From assembly GCF_009696315.1 (NCBI RefSeq), contig NZ_VUMG01000001.1, positions 372,001-436,000 of the forward strand: a stretch of 64,000 nucleotides of DNA, read 5' to 3'. The DNA comes from Cutibacterium porci (GTDB lineage Bacteria > Actinomycetota > Actinomycetes > Propionibacteriales > Propionibacteriaceae). The notes below the pieces were generated by a model. That model was given only the letters and a program-made list of their open reading frames with translations. It ran no database searches and was not told the DNA's origin. The position numbers and the translations under genes are program-made. Below, in pieces: positions 38,536 to 47,064 of this stretch (positions within the stretch are counted from its first letter, which is position 1; each line of letters opens with the position of its first letter).

Positions 38536-39183
38536 ATGCCACATCTCCATACCCAGCCGCACGGACATGACGTGACGATCAGCGCGTGGATCCTTAGACA
38601 GTTTCCGTCTGACGGCCCCCGTCGTCGCCAGTGGAAAGCACTAGTCCACAAGCACCGCAAGATGAATCTGTGGATCCAACCTGGGGGACACGTCGAGCAT
38701 ACTGAGAATCCCTGGCAGGCGTTGGCCCACGAGCTTCACGAGGAGACCGGCTATCGCATCAACCAGCTGAGCGTTCTGCAGCCCTGGGAGCGGTTGCCCG
38801 ACGGTGTGCATGATCTCATGCACCCCACTCCGGTGCTCCTCAACACCCACAGCCCGTACCCGAGCCACTTCCACTCCGACATTGTCATGGCGATGGTCGC
38901 CCATGGCGATCCGGTGGAGAAACCGCGTCCGGGGGAGTCTCAGGAGCTGCGATGGGTCAGTCCTGACGAATTTGCCATGCTGCCGGGGGCTGAGCCTGAC
39001 GCCGTCATGATCATGACGATGATCGTTGAAAGGGTCGCGGACTCCTGGTTGCCTATCCCCGCGTCGCGGTGGTCGCTGGCTGATGCCCCCGTCGAGGCGA
39101 TGACTGATCGTTCCGTCGCTGAGGCCACCGCTCCGGATCCTCTCGATGACCGAGAAACATCGGAGTGGGAGACAACTAAGTGA
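38536..39183 (+). CDS. Nudix hydrolase with His in place of the Nudix-box Arg
   Basis: A 215-aa protein whose Nudix box runs from Gly51 to Tyr73. It fits GX5EX7REUXEEXGU except that the Arg is His65 (HELHEETGY). The metal-binding Glu residues (66, 69, 70) are kept. The N-terminal HxH-rich start and the long C-terminal tail after about residue 170 are not part of the core domain. The substrate is unknown. The stop overlaps the hrpB start, so the two are probably cotranscribed. Confidence 0.85.
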   Translation: MPHLHTQPHGHDVTISAWILRQFPSDGPRRRQWKALVHKHRKMNLWIQPGGHVEHTENPWQALAHELHEETGYRINQLSVLQPWERLPDGVHDLMHPTPVLLNTHSPYPSHFHSDIVMAMVAHGDPVEKPRPGESQELRWVSPDEFAMLPGAEPDAVMIMTMIVERVADSWLPIPASRWSLADAPVEAMTDRSVAEATAPDPLDDRETSEWETTK

Positions 39184-41678
39184 TGAAGAAATGGGGCCCA
39201 GACCTTGCGAGGGTGGGGGCTGGGCTACCGGTTGCCGCATACCGTGACGAGATCACCACGGCATTACAGGGTGGTCGAGCCGTCATCGTCGCTCCGCCGG
39301 GTACCGGCAAGACGACATTCGTTCCGCCCCTGGTGGCTTCGAGGTGCTCTGGTCGGGTCATTGTTACCCAGCCACGGCGGGTGGCAGCGAGGGCCGCTGC
39401 TCGCCGACTTGCCACACTAACCCTGACCCGCCCCGGACAATTTGCCTCGCACACCGTGCGCGGGGAGTCAACGACGACCCGTGACACCAAAGTTGAGTTC
39501 GTTACTACCGGAGTTCTGCTGCGTCGCCTACTCAACGATCCCGATCTGACTGGGGTGGATGCCGTCATCCTCGACGAGGTGCACGAGCGTCACATCGACG
39601 CTGATCTCGTCGTGGCAATGGTGTGCGAAGTCGCCCAGTTGCGCTCCGACCTGACCATCGTCGCGATGTCGGCGACTGTTGACAGCTCGGGCTGGGCGAC
39701 TCTTCTCGGCGACGCTGAGCCGGCCCCGGTCATCGAGGTTGCTTCCGCTATGCACGAGCTCGAAGTGGAGTGGGCCCCGGTGCCTGGTGCTGCCGTGGAA
39801 TTTCGGGGCGTAAGCCGGGAATTTCTCAGTCATCTTGGCAGCGTGACTGTCGACGCGCTCAAACGCCACACGGAAGGGTCGGTACTCGTCTTCGTTCCGG
39901 GTACCCGCGAGGTCGATCATGTTGTCGCGGATCTGCGCTCCCGACTCACCGGGATCGAGGTGGTTGGGCTGTCCGGGTCGATGTCAGCGCGAGAGCAGGA
40001 TCATGCCTTGTCAGATCCAGGGAACGGGCGTCGCGTCATTGTCTCGACCTCTGTCGCAGAGTCTTCCCTGACGGTGCCTGGGGTGAGGCTTGTTGTCGAC
40101 TCCGGGCTAGCTCGCGAACCGAGGCTCGACCGTGGCCGAGGCATGACAGGCCTAGTGACAGTCCGGGAATCTCGCGCCTCAGCCGTACAACGGGCAGGGC
40201 GTGCTGCTCGTCTGGGCGCGGGGGTGGCAGTGCGATGCCTGCGCGCCGAGGACTGGGCGGGTATGGACGCCGCCCCTGCCCCCGAGATCGATCACGCAGA
40301 TCTTGTGGCACCTTTGTTGTCCTTGGCCATGTGGGGATCTCCTCGTGGCGAAGGGATGGCACTTCCGACACCATTGCCACAGGATCGGGTGGCGGCGGCC
40401 GAGGAAGAACTGCGGGATCTGGGAGCCGTCGATGCACAGGGCCGGATAACGGCGAGAGGCCGTCAACTTGCCACGCTTCCACTGGATCCGCGTCTGGCAA
40501 GGGCATTGACTGACGGCGCCGCCATAGTAGGGTCGCGACGCTGCGCGGAGATCGCCGCCATGCTTGGTTTGGATGACGGCCAAGTCGACCTAGTTGGGCA
40601 GTGGCGTCAGTTGCGGTCTGGGCGACACCCCGAGTCCACAGTGTGGCGTCGTGAAGCTGATCGACTCGCCCGGCTCATTGACGACGTTCCCTCGACTGGC
40701 GTCACTGATGATGACGCCGTCGCCGTTGTTGTGTCCCTTGCGCGTCCGGGATGGATCGCGCGCAGCCGAGGGGAGGGGTCTACGTCGTATTTGCTGGCTT
40801 GTGGCACGGGAGTCGACCTGCCTCGCAATTGTCCGCCAAGGCTGCTCGGACAGCGGTGGCTTGCAGTGGCACGCACGTCCCGCGTTACGAGCGGCGCCAT
40901 GATCCGGGCGGCTGTACCGTTGTCGGAATCGGCTGCTCTAGACGCGGGCGCATCGATGCTGGCAAGCGACACGTCGGTGACGTGGGACGGAGGGAAGGTA
41001 CGAGGCAGGCGGGTGTCTCGACTCGGCGCGATCGAGCTGTCATCGACTCCGCTCCGACCGGATCCAGTGCAAGCTCGCCGTGCGGTTTTGGAAGGAGTGA
41101 GGTCCGAGGGGCTTGTGGTGGTCTTGACGAAGAGCGGTGAGGCCTTGCGACGGCGGCTCGCTCTTGCCCATCGAGTGCTCGGTGATCCGTGGCCTGAGGT
41201 TAGTGATGAGGCCCTTCTAGACCGTGCCGAGGAATGGCTCGACCTCGATGCGCTTGCAGCAGGACGGCGGAGTGACGCGACCTCGGGGTTGCGGGGATTA
41301 CTGGGTTGGCAGGAATCTGCCCGTCTCGACGAGGTCGTCCCGGAAACCATTACCGTCCCTAGTGGATCGCGGGTTCGGGTTGACTACCCCGGCCATGACA
41401 GTGACGCTTCCCCGATTCTTGCGGTCAAACTCCAGGAGTGTTTTGGCTGGACTGACGGTCCTGCGATTTGTGATGGCAAGGTACGGGTGGTTCTTCATCT
41501 GCTGTCACCGGCCCGACGTCCACTGGCCATCACCGACGATCTGGCAAGTTTTTGGGCCAATGTGTATCCCGCGGTGAGGGCCGAGAATCGCGGACGCTAT
41601 TCCAAACACCCCTGGCCGGAAGACCCTATGACTGCACTCCCGACCAAATACACCAACCGTTCTCTGAGGTTGGACTGA
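39183..41678 (+). CDS. hrpB: ATP-dependent helicase HrpB (DEAH/RHA family)
   Basis: An 831-aa superfamily 2 helicase. Motif I is PPGTGKTT (38-45), motif II is DEVH (131-134), motif III is SATV, and motif VI is VQRAGRAARLG near residue 335. An HA2-like domain and the C-terminal HrpB domain follow, and the length is normal for HrpB. Its role in most bacteria is unclear. GTG at 39180 is also possible; ATG at 39183 overlaps the previous stop. Confidence 0.92.
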   Translation: MKKWGPDLARVGAGLPVAAYRDEITTALQGGRAVIVAPPGTGKTTFVPPLVASRCSGRVIVTQPRRVAARAAARRLATLTLTRPGQFASHTVRGESTTTRDTKVEFVTTGVLLRRLLNDPDLTGVDAVILDEVHERHIDADLVVAMVCEVAQLRSDLTIVAMSATVDSSGWATLLGDAEPAPVIEVASAMHELEVEWAPVPGAAVEFRGVSREFLSHLGSVTVDALKRHTEGSVLVFVPGTREVDHVVADLRSRLTGIEVVGLSGSMSAREQDHALSDPGNGRRVIVSTSVAESSLTVPGVRLVVDSGLAREPRLDRGRGMTGLVTVRESRASAVQRAGRAARLGAGVAVRCLRAEDWAGMDAAPAPEIDHADLVAPLLSLAMWGSPRGEGMALPTPLPQDRVAAAEEELRDLGAVDAQGRITARGRQLATLPLDPRLARALTDGAAIVGSRRCAEIAAMLGLDDGQVDLVGQWRQLRSGRHPESTVWRREADRLARLIDDVPSTGVTDDDAVAVVVSLARPGWIARSRGEGSTSYLLACGTGVDLPRNCPPRLLGQRWLAVARTSRVTSGAMIRAAVPLSESAALDAGASMLASDTSVTWDGGKVRGRRVSRLGAIELSSTPLRPDPVQARRAVLEGVRSEGLVVVLTKSGEALRRRLALAHRVLGDPWPEVSDEALLDRAEEWLDLDALAAGRRSDATSGLRGLLGWQESARLDEVVPETITVPSGSRVRVDYPGHDSDASPILAVKLQECFGWTDGPAICDGKVRVVLHLLSPARRPLAITDDLASFWANVYPAVRAENRGRYSKHPWPEDPMTALPTKYTNRSLRLD

Positions 41679-41704
41679 GTCAGTGACGTGTTGGTGAAGC
41701 CGCG

Positions 41705-41781
41705 TGTGGTGAATTGGTTTTCGACGCCGTGAGCAGCCACCTGGAGTGGCTCCCCGAGGGTCATTAACCACGATTGCCACA
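41705..41781. repeat. 77-bp palindromic intergenic element, copy 6
   Basis: Left arm TGTGGTGAATTGGTTTTC; right arm (reverse complement) TGTGGCAATCGTGGTTAA. Central hairpin AGCCACctggaGTGGCT is strong. It starts 26 bp after the hrpB stop and could also act as its terminator. Confidence 0.75.
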
Positions 41782-41863
41782 GGTGGTGTGAGATCGTCGA
41801 GGGCTTCTTGCGGGCGCCGGGGCGTGATGCTCGGTGGTTGAGCGCCGGTTCGGGGTCGTAGTC

Positions 41864-41948
41864 CGGCGGCCACATTCGTAGGCGTTGGCTCGGCATCGTG
41901 TCGCTGGGTCTCCCAATCGACCCGACGGCCACATATCGTGGGCGCTGG
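41864..41948. repeat. Imperfect 25-bp direct repeat upstream of the TPP riboswitch
   Basis: CGGCGGCCACATTCGTAGGC (from 41864) and CGACGGCCACATATCGTGGG (from 41923) are similar copies about 59 bp apart, both continuing into GCG(T/C)TGG. No gene is seen between hrpB and the riboswitch (41679-41983) apart from this repeat and the palindromic element. Confidence 0.4.
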
Positions 41949-41983
41949 TGGTCTGCCAGCTGCGTGGCTATGATCAGTGGCAA

Positions 41984-42068
41984 CGACAGGGGAGCATCAT
42001 CGGATGCTGAGAGTGGGCACTACCCAGACCCTCGAACCTGAACCGGTTAGAACCGGCGTAGGGAGTCG
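41984..42068 (+). promoter_or_regulatory. TPP (THI-box) riboswitch
   Basis: The conserved THI-element parts occur in order: CAGGGGAGC, TGCTGAGAGTGGG, GACCCTCGAACCTGAACCGG, TTAG, and CGTAGGGAGTC. Together they form the thiamine diphosphate aptamer. The ykoE gene starts 49 bp downstream, with a SD-masking hairpin between, so thiamine diphosphate should switch off the transporter. Confidence 0.95.
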
Positions 42069-42090
42069 GGCTCTTCGCGCTTTTCGCGCC

Positions 42091-42110
42091 CCTTCCGAAT
42101 GAGCGGAAGG
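42091..42110 (+). promoter_or_regulatory. SD-sequestering hairpin of the TPP riboswitch
   Basis: CCTTCCG (42091-42097) pairs perfectly with CGGAAGG (42104-42110), which is the SD of ykoE 7 bp before its ATG at 42117. This is the expected translational off-switch of the riboswitch. Confidence 0.7.
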
Positions 42111-42116
42111 ACTTCC

Positions 42117-42746
42117 ATGACTAACGACGCGCTTGCCGTACGGTACCGCACCATCGACATCGTTACCCCGGTGATGATTGCGGTAGCATTCGGCGTCATC
42201 TTCCTCGGCTATGGGGCGGTATATAGCCTCCTCGCGCCGGCCACCAAGGTGTATCCGCCTGTCGAGGGGCTCCTCGCCGGCGTCTGGTTCTTGCCAGCGC
42301 TTCTTGCCGGACTCATCGTTCGTAAACCTGGCGCAGCTTTACTCTCAGAGGTTCTTGCTGCCGCCATCGAGGCAGCACTTGGCGGCCAGTGGGCGATCGG
42401 CACCCTCATTTCAGGTATTGTCCAAGGTTTGCCTATGGAGCTGTGCTTGCTCATTGTCGCCTACCGCAAAGCTGGTCCCAAACTTGCCATGGTGGCTGGG
42501 GCTCTCACCGGTTTCGCCGAGGCCATCTACGAGCGTCTTGCCTACTATCCGATGTTCCGCGCCAGTGACACCATCGTTTACTTTGTTTTCATGATCGTTT
42601 CCGGAGCGTTGCTCGGCGGTCTGGTGGCGTGGGGGATTGTCCGAAGTCTTGCGGCGGCTGGCGCCCTCAATCCCTTTGCCGTTTCTCGTGAATTGCGTGG
42701 CGCGAAATCGTCCCGGAGTACGGCATCGTCGCGGAACCTGTCATGA
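42117..42746 (+). CDS. ykoE: Thiamine ECF transporter substrate-binding (S) component YkoE
   Basis: A 209-aa protein with about six hydrophobic segments, matching the YkoE family that binds thiamine or hydroxymethylpyrimidine. The start is ATG at 42117, not 42099, because GGAAGG stands just before it. It is under the TPP riboswitch and overlaps the fused ATPase/EcfT gene by 4 bp. Confidence 0.9.
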   Translation: MTNDALAVRYRTIDIVTPVMIAVAFGVIFLGYGAVYSLLAPATKVYPPVEGLLAGVWFLPALLAGLIVRKPGAALLSEVLAAAIEAALGGQWAIGTLISGIVQGLPMELCLLIVAYRKAGPKLAMVAGALTGFAEAIYERLAYYPMFRASDTIVYFVFMIVSGALLGGLVAWGIVRSLAAAGALNPFAVSRELRGAKSSRSTASSRNLS

Positions 42747-44839
42747 CTGACGTCATGGCCCTTAGCCAGGCTGACGAGGTCTCCGATCGCCAGGCGGTAC
42801 CGGTAGATGTGGAGGGGCTGACGGTCAGGGTTCCCGATCGTGACGAGCCCATCCTTGGTCCGATCGACCTTCATGTGGCGGCGGGCGCCCGAGTGCTTGT
42901 CGCCGGGCCGTCAGGGGCAGGCAAGACCACGCTGCTGCACGCCATTGGTGGTTTGCTGGAGGAGGAAAGCCACGACTTGTCCGGGCGGGTGGATACCTGG
43001 TCTGGTGGAGTGAACGTCGGTTTGTTGCAGCAGGAACCGGTCCACTCTGTCGTTGCTGCCACGTGCGGGCGAGACATTGCCTTTGGTCCGGAAAACCATC
43101 GTGTCCCACGCGAGGACATCTGGTCGATTGTCGAGGACTCTCAACGACGCGCCCGGTTCACTATGTCCACCAACCATTCGACGACGAAGATGTCCGGCGG
43201 CCAGATGCAGCGTCTGGCCATTGCGGGAATCCTCGCTACTAACCCCGGCCTGGTGCTGCTCGACGAGCCCATCTCCATGCTGGACGAGGAGTCAGCTACA
43301 GCAATCCGTGACGAGATTGCGAGGATGGCCCACGACCGGACAGTTTTTGTCGTCGATCACCATCCCGACCAGTGGCGTGGCATCCTCGACCAGGTCGTCG
43401 AGTTGACCGATCACGGCACCCTCAGCAAAATCTGGGATTTTGAGGATTTCCTGGACTCTCGCGAGGCAACGCCGATACCGCTCCCCGCTGCCAGCGCCGG
43501 CGAGACAGTCGCCCGCGCCAACGCCCTCGACGTTCACCGCCCTCAGTCTGACGATGTGCTGCTGCGCGGCGTCACCATGTCTGCTCGACGCGGCCACATC
43601 ACGGTCCTGTCGGGCCCGAGCGGGATCGGTAAGTCGACCCTGCTGAGGCTGCTCGCCGGCCTTGACGCTCCCGTCTCCGGTGAGCTGACGTTGCCGGACC
43701 AGGTTGCCTGGGTTCCGCAGAACCCAGAGAACTACCTTGTGGCCCAGACGGTTGCCGACGAGTTATCTGCCTCACCGCTGGTCCCTGACGACGCTGATTT
43801 GAAAGGCCTGGTGAGGACTTTTGGGCTCGCGCCGATTCTAGACTCGCACCCCATGACCTGCTCCGGGGGCGAGAAGCGACGACTCGCGATCGCGGCGGCC
43901 CTCGCTCAGCGTCCCGACCTTCTGCTGCTCGATGAGCCGACTGTCGGTCTCGACGATGACCGTGGCGCGAGCGTGCTGTCAGCGATTCGTGCCGCGGCCG
44001 ATTCGGGTGTGGCCATCGTTGCTTCCTCGCATGATCGGCAGGTCGTCGACATGGCTGATGAGGTCGTCGACGTCGCTTCTTACCGAGTGCCGGACCCCAC
44101 CCCTGACGAGCATCCGGAGGACAAGCCAGCTTTCCTGACGACGATCAATCCGCTCGTCGTCCTCGTCATTGCCGTCGCTGGCATCCTCGGATCCCTTTTT
44201 GTGCGTTCCCCGCTCGTCGGGGCAATTGGGCTGATCCCTGTCGTCGTGATGGCTCCATTGTGTTCGCATCATGTCAAACCCCTGGTGGCACGGACGGTGC
44301 CGGTTCTCATCGCCGCGGTGATGCTGGTATGGACGACCCTGCTCCTGCACAGCGGCTTTACTGATTCAGCAACGTGGCGTGAAGGGATTCGTCAGGGGTT
44401 AAGGATCCTCGTCTTTGTGCTGCCGGGCGCGCTGGCCACGGCGGCCGTCGACCCCACTCGGTTGGGTGACGCCTTGGCCCAGCAGACCCACCTGCCGCAG
44501 CGCCCAGTCGTAGCGTCGGTGGCTGGTGTGGTACGGATGGGACATCTCGGTGACCAGTGGCGCATCCAGTCCGATGTGCGCAAGCTGCGCGGGTTGGGGC
44601 CGAAACGCTCCCTGCCTTCGTGGATCAGGTATCTGTCGTCGATGACTTTCGCGATGGTGTTGTATGCGATGAGGTCTTCGGAAGTCCTGAGCCGGGCGAT
44701 GGATTCTCGCGGCTTCGCAACCGCAACCCGCCGAACCTACGCGGTGGAGTCGCGCCTGCGTGCTCGTGACCTGTGGGGAGTGGTGCTTGCAGTGTTCGTC
44801 GTCGCAGTTCCAGGGCTGGCGGCAGCGCTGCTCGGTTAA
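42743..44839 (+). CDS. ykoD: Fused ECF transporter: two ABC ATPase domains plus EcfT (YkoD-YkoC)
   Basis: A 698-aa protein. The first ATPase domain has Walker A GPSGAGKTT (55-63), signature MSGGQMQRLAIA and Walker B LVLLDEP; the second has GPSGIGKST (about 292), CSGGEKRRLAIA and LLLLDEP. From about residue 465 to the end lies an EcfT-like membrane domain. In Bacillus, YkoD (two ATPases) and YkoC (EcfT) are separate; here they are one chain. With YkoE it forms a full thiamine importer. Confidence 0.92.
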   Translation: MTDVMALSQADEVSDRQAVPVDVEGLTVRVPDRDEPILGPIDLHVAAGARVLVAGPSGAGKTTLLHAIGGLLEEESHDLSGRVDTWSGGVNVGLLQQEPVHSVVAATCGRDIAFGPENHRVPREDIWSIVEDSQRRARFTMSTNHSTTKMSGGQMQRLAIAGILATNPGLVLLDEPISMLDEESATAIRDEIARMAHDRTVFVVDHHPDQWRGILDQVVELTDHGTLSKIWDFEDFLDSREATPIPLPAASAGETVARANALDVHRPQSDDVLLRGVTMSARRGHITVLSGPSGIGKSTLLRLLAGLDAPVSGELTLPDQVAWVPQNPENYLVAQTVADELSASPLVPDDADLKGLVRTFGLAPILDSHPMTCSGGEKRRLAIAAALAQRPDLLLLDEPTVGLDDDRGASVLSAIRAAADSGVAIVASSHDRQVVDMADEVVDVASYRVPDPTPDEHPEDKPAFLTTINPLVVLVIAVAGILGSLFVRSPLVGAIGLIPVVVMAPLCSHHVKPLVARTVPVLIAAVMLVWTTLLLHSGFTDSATWREGIRQGLRILVFVLPGALATAAVDPTRLGDALAQQTHLPQRPVVASVAGVVRMGHLGDQWRIQSDVRKLRGLGPKRSLPSWIRYLSSMTFAMVLYAMRSSEVLSRAMDSRGFATATRRTYAVESRLRARDLWGVVLAVFVVAVPGLAAALLG

Positions 44840-44843
44840 ACCA

Positions 44844-44859
44844 GCTGAGCTGGCTCAGC
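44844..44859. terminator. Short hairpin between convergent genes
   Basis: GCTGAG and CTCAGC with a 4-nt loop lie between the ykoD stop and the stop of the opposing glycosyltransferase gene. The stem is short and has no U-tract, so terminator function is uncertain. Confidence 0.3.
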
Positions 44860-46030
44860 GATACAGCGCTTTCTCCAACACGGTCGCCAGCTTGTCGACG
44901 GATGCCTGCAACGAGTACTTGTTAGCCATGAGTTCGCGGGCTCGCTTGTGCCAGCGCGTCATGGTGGCCTCGTCGGCGTCACGCACCCGCTCGATGCCGG
45001 CAACTAGATCGGTCGGATCGACACAGGCGCCCACCTCGTCGTCGCTGATGACGTCACGGATCGGCACTTTGGCGTTGGAGACGACGGCCAGGCCAGCAGC
45101 CATGTAGTCGTAGAGCTTGTTGGGGCTCATGCCTTTGTCAAAGACCGATTGCGGGGACACCGTATGTAGGCCGACGTCGCATGCTGACAGGATGCGCACT
45201 AATTCTGATTTCGGCACTTGGTCGTGGAAGGTGACGTTAGTCAGGCCGAGCTTGGCGACTTCGTCTATAGCCCACTGTTTGCGCGCCCCGGCACCCACAA
45301 GTAGAAAATTGACGTCTGGCAAGCGACGGGCGGCGTCAATGATGAGGTCTAATCCGACGTAGTTCGCGTGGGTTCCTGAGAACACCGCGGTGAATCCGGA
45401 GATGCCGTACCGTTTGCGCAGCTCCTCACGGGACTCTGTGACCTCGTATTCGGCCAGGTCGGCGCCGTTGGGGACAACGGTGACCTTATCGACGTTGATG
45501 CCGAGTTCGCGAAAGTGGTCCTCCCAGCCCTTCGTCACGACAACGATCTGACGCGCGTGGGCGTAGATAGTTTTCTCTAACCCTTGCAGCACTTTATGCA
45601 GGGTTGACCCTTCTTTGAGAGCACCGCCCGATACCAAGGATTCGGGCCACAGGTCGCGGACTTCAACGACGAATGGCTTGTGGCGAAGTGCGGCAACAAC
45701 CATGGCGGCTGCGGGGGCCAAGATCTGTGGTGAGGAAGCGAAAATGACGTCTGCCGGGCGGATAAGGGCACGCGCGCCGGCACCGGCGGCGAAGGCTATC
45801 CAGCCGAGGACCCGTTTCACACCGTTACCCTTGTACTCCGGGATCGGGACGAGTGTGTAACGAGGGTCGTCGACCGTCATGTGCTCGCCGGAGGTGTGGT
45901 TGATGTTGGCGGCGTAAAAATGAGGCTGCCAGCCGCGTAGCCGGGAGAACATATCAAAGTTGCGGGTGATGCCACCCGACCCCGGCGGAAAGGCGTAGTG
46001 GTTGATCACGCTGACCTTGCGTTGCGGCAT
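44855..46030 (-). CDS. WbuB-like GT4 glycosyltransferase
   Basis: A 391-aa GT-B enzyme. The N-terminus NHYAFPPGSGGITRNFD, VEVRDLWPESLV, VVTKGWEDHF and VPNGADLAEYEV are typical of WbuB-type transferases; the C-terminal domain has SPNKLYDYMAAGLAVV. ATG at 46030 has AGGAGGAAAG upstream; the in-frame start at 46054 lacks it. It may add a residue to the surface glycan made by the Wbp block 10 kb away, but it is a single gene here. The last base pairs overlap a small hairpin shared with ykoD. Confidence 0.87.
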   Translation of the reverse strand: MPQRKVSVINHYAFPPGSGGITRNFDMFSRLRGWQPHFYAANINHTSGEHMTVDDPRYTLVPIPEYKGNGVKRVLGWIAFAAGAGARALIRPADVIFASSPQILAPAAAMVVAALRHKPFVVEVRDLWPESLVSGGALKEGSTLHKVLQGLEKTIYAHARQIVVVTKGWEDHFRELGINVDKVTVVPNGADLAEYEVTESREELRKRYGISGFTAVFSGTHANYVGLDLIIDAARRLPDVNFLLVGAGARKQWAIDEVAKLGLTNVTFHDQVPKSELVRILSACDVGLHTVSPQSVFDKGMSPNKLYDYMAAGLAVVSNAKVPIRDVISDDEVGACVDPTDLVAGIERVRDADEATMTRWHKRARELMANKYSLQASVDKLATVLEKALYR

Positions 46031-46109
46031 CTTTCCTCCTGAGTTGGCGCGCACACCAACCCTACCGGGTGCGGCTGTTGCCCGTGGCCACGATCAGAGT
46101 CGTAGCCGA

Positions 46110-46529
46110 TCAGTCTTCGCGGGTGCCCTCCAGAGCTAGGCCTACCAGGATTGGCTGGAAGAGCAGGCGAATCGCGCGTTTGCGGTCGTCATCAAGGCCG
46201 AATCCATCTTTGTGCTCGACAAATTGGCCAACGTTACCGGGGAAAATTGCGGCGAAGAAAGCGGCTGCGCTGCGTCCCCAGAATTTCTTGTGACGGCCTG
46301 ACAATAGACCGGTTCCCAGGATGATCTCGGCAGCGCCGGACAGCAAAACAACCGTGTCGTCGTCCATGGGCACCCAATCTGGAACTTGAGCCTGAAATTC
46401 CTCACGGACGAAGGTGAGGTGTCCAACACCCGCGTAGGCCAGCAGACCACCCACTCCAAGTCGGCTCAGGGTGCGCAACGGATGGCGCTTCGACGGTGAA
46501 GGAGCGGTGAAGTGTGATGAGTGGGACAT
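46110..46529 (-). CDS. DoxX-like small membrane protein
   Basis: A 139-aa protein with about four hydrophobic segments (GVGGLLAYAGVGHLTF, VVLLSGAAEIILGTGLL, FFAAIFPGNVGQFV and LFQPILVGLALEG), the layout of DoxX-like proteins. AGGAGGAT precedes the start. Function unknown. The 535-bp region upstream (46530-47064) holds no convincing gene but two palindromic elements and a terminator. Confidence 0.8.
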   Translation of the reverse strand: MSHSSHFTAPSPSKRHPLRTLSRLGVGGLLAYAGVGHLTFVREEFQAQVPDWVPMDDDTVVLLSGAAEIILGTGLLSGRHKKFWGRSAAAFFAAIFPGNVGQFVEHKDGFGLDDDRKRAIRLLFQPILVGLALEGTRED

Positions 46530-46579
46530 TGATCCTCCTGATGGATGTGACCGAAACCGGTACTCAACCGATGGTAGCT

Positions 46580-46657
46580 CGTGGAAATCCTGTCAGGTTT
46601 TCGCCTCAGGGGCTGGCAACAGTGGCAGGGGATTCCGCATGTAACCCATATGCCACA
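46580..46657. repeat. 78-bp palindromic intergenic element, copy 7
   Basis: Left arm CGTGGAAATCCTGTC (first base changed); right arm (reverse complement) TGTGGCATATGGGTTAC. One base longer than the others. The centre has GGCTGGCAAC and GTGGCAG one position off. It lies 51 bp upstream of the DoxX-like gene. Confidence 0.55.
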
Positions 46658-46785
46658 ACTGGTCGGTGGGCTGCTTTGGCCGGTGGGCTGCTCTGATCGT
46701 CGTTGGCTGACCGGATCCGCCAACGAGAGCCCCCTTTGTGACAGCGAGTGGCTTTGACGTGCCGCGGGTCGGATCTGGATGCTGC

Positions 46786-46862
46786 TGTGGCAATCCGGTT
46801 GGTGATCGTTGAATGAGCTACCTCAGGTGGCAGCCGACGCTATTGGTAACCCGATTACCACA
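46786..46862. repeat. 77-bp palindromic intergenic element, copy 8
   Basis: Left arm TGTGGCAATCCGGTTGG; right arm (reverse complement) TGTGGTAATCGGGTTACC. Centre AGCTA (31-35) and GTGGCAG. The T-type arm is on the right, so it is inverted relative to copies 1-4. It lies 128 bp from copy 7. Confidence 0.8.
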
Positions 46863-47023
46863 CCAGGCTGAGCAGGGGTTGCCGCTGTGTGCGGTTGAGC
46901 GGACTGAAACGGTGCGCGGGCGAGGCTAGGTTGCAGCTCAAGGGTGCTTGGAACGCGCATCATCTAACACAGCCGTGCCGTTGCGGCCGCTGTGTTCGTC
47001 GATCCGTGGCAGGCATAAAATTA

Positions 47024-47051
47024 GGGGCCGGTGACAATTGTCATCGGCCCC
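47024..47051 (-). terminator. Terminator of the PFOR operon
   Basis: A 28-bp imperfect palindrome (GGGGCCG ... CGGCCCC arms with TGACAATTGTCA inside) lies 13 nt after the stop of the DHOD-like gene. On the minus strand it is followed by TAATTTTA, the only U-rich tail seen among the terminators here. Confidence 0.75.
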
Positions 47052-47064
47052 GTGAGGATCGGGA

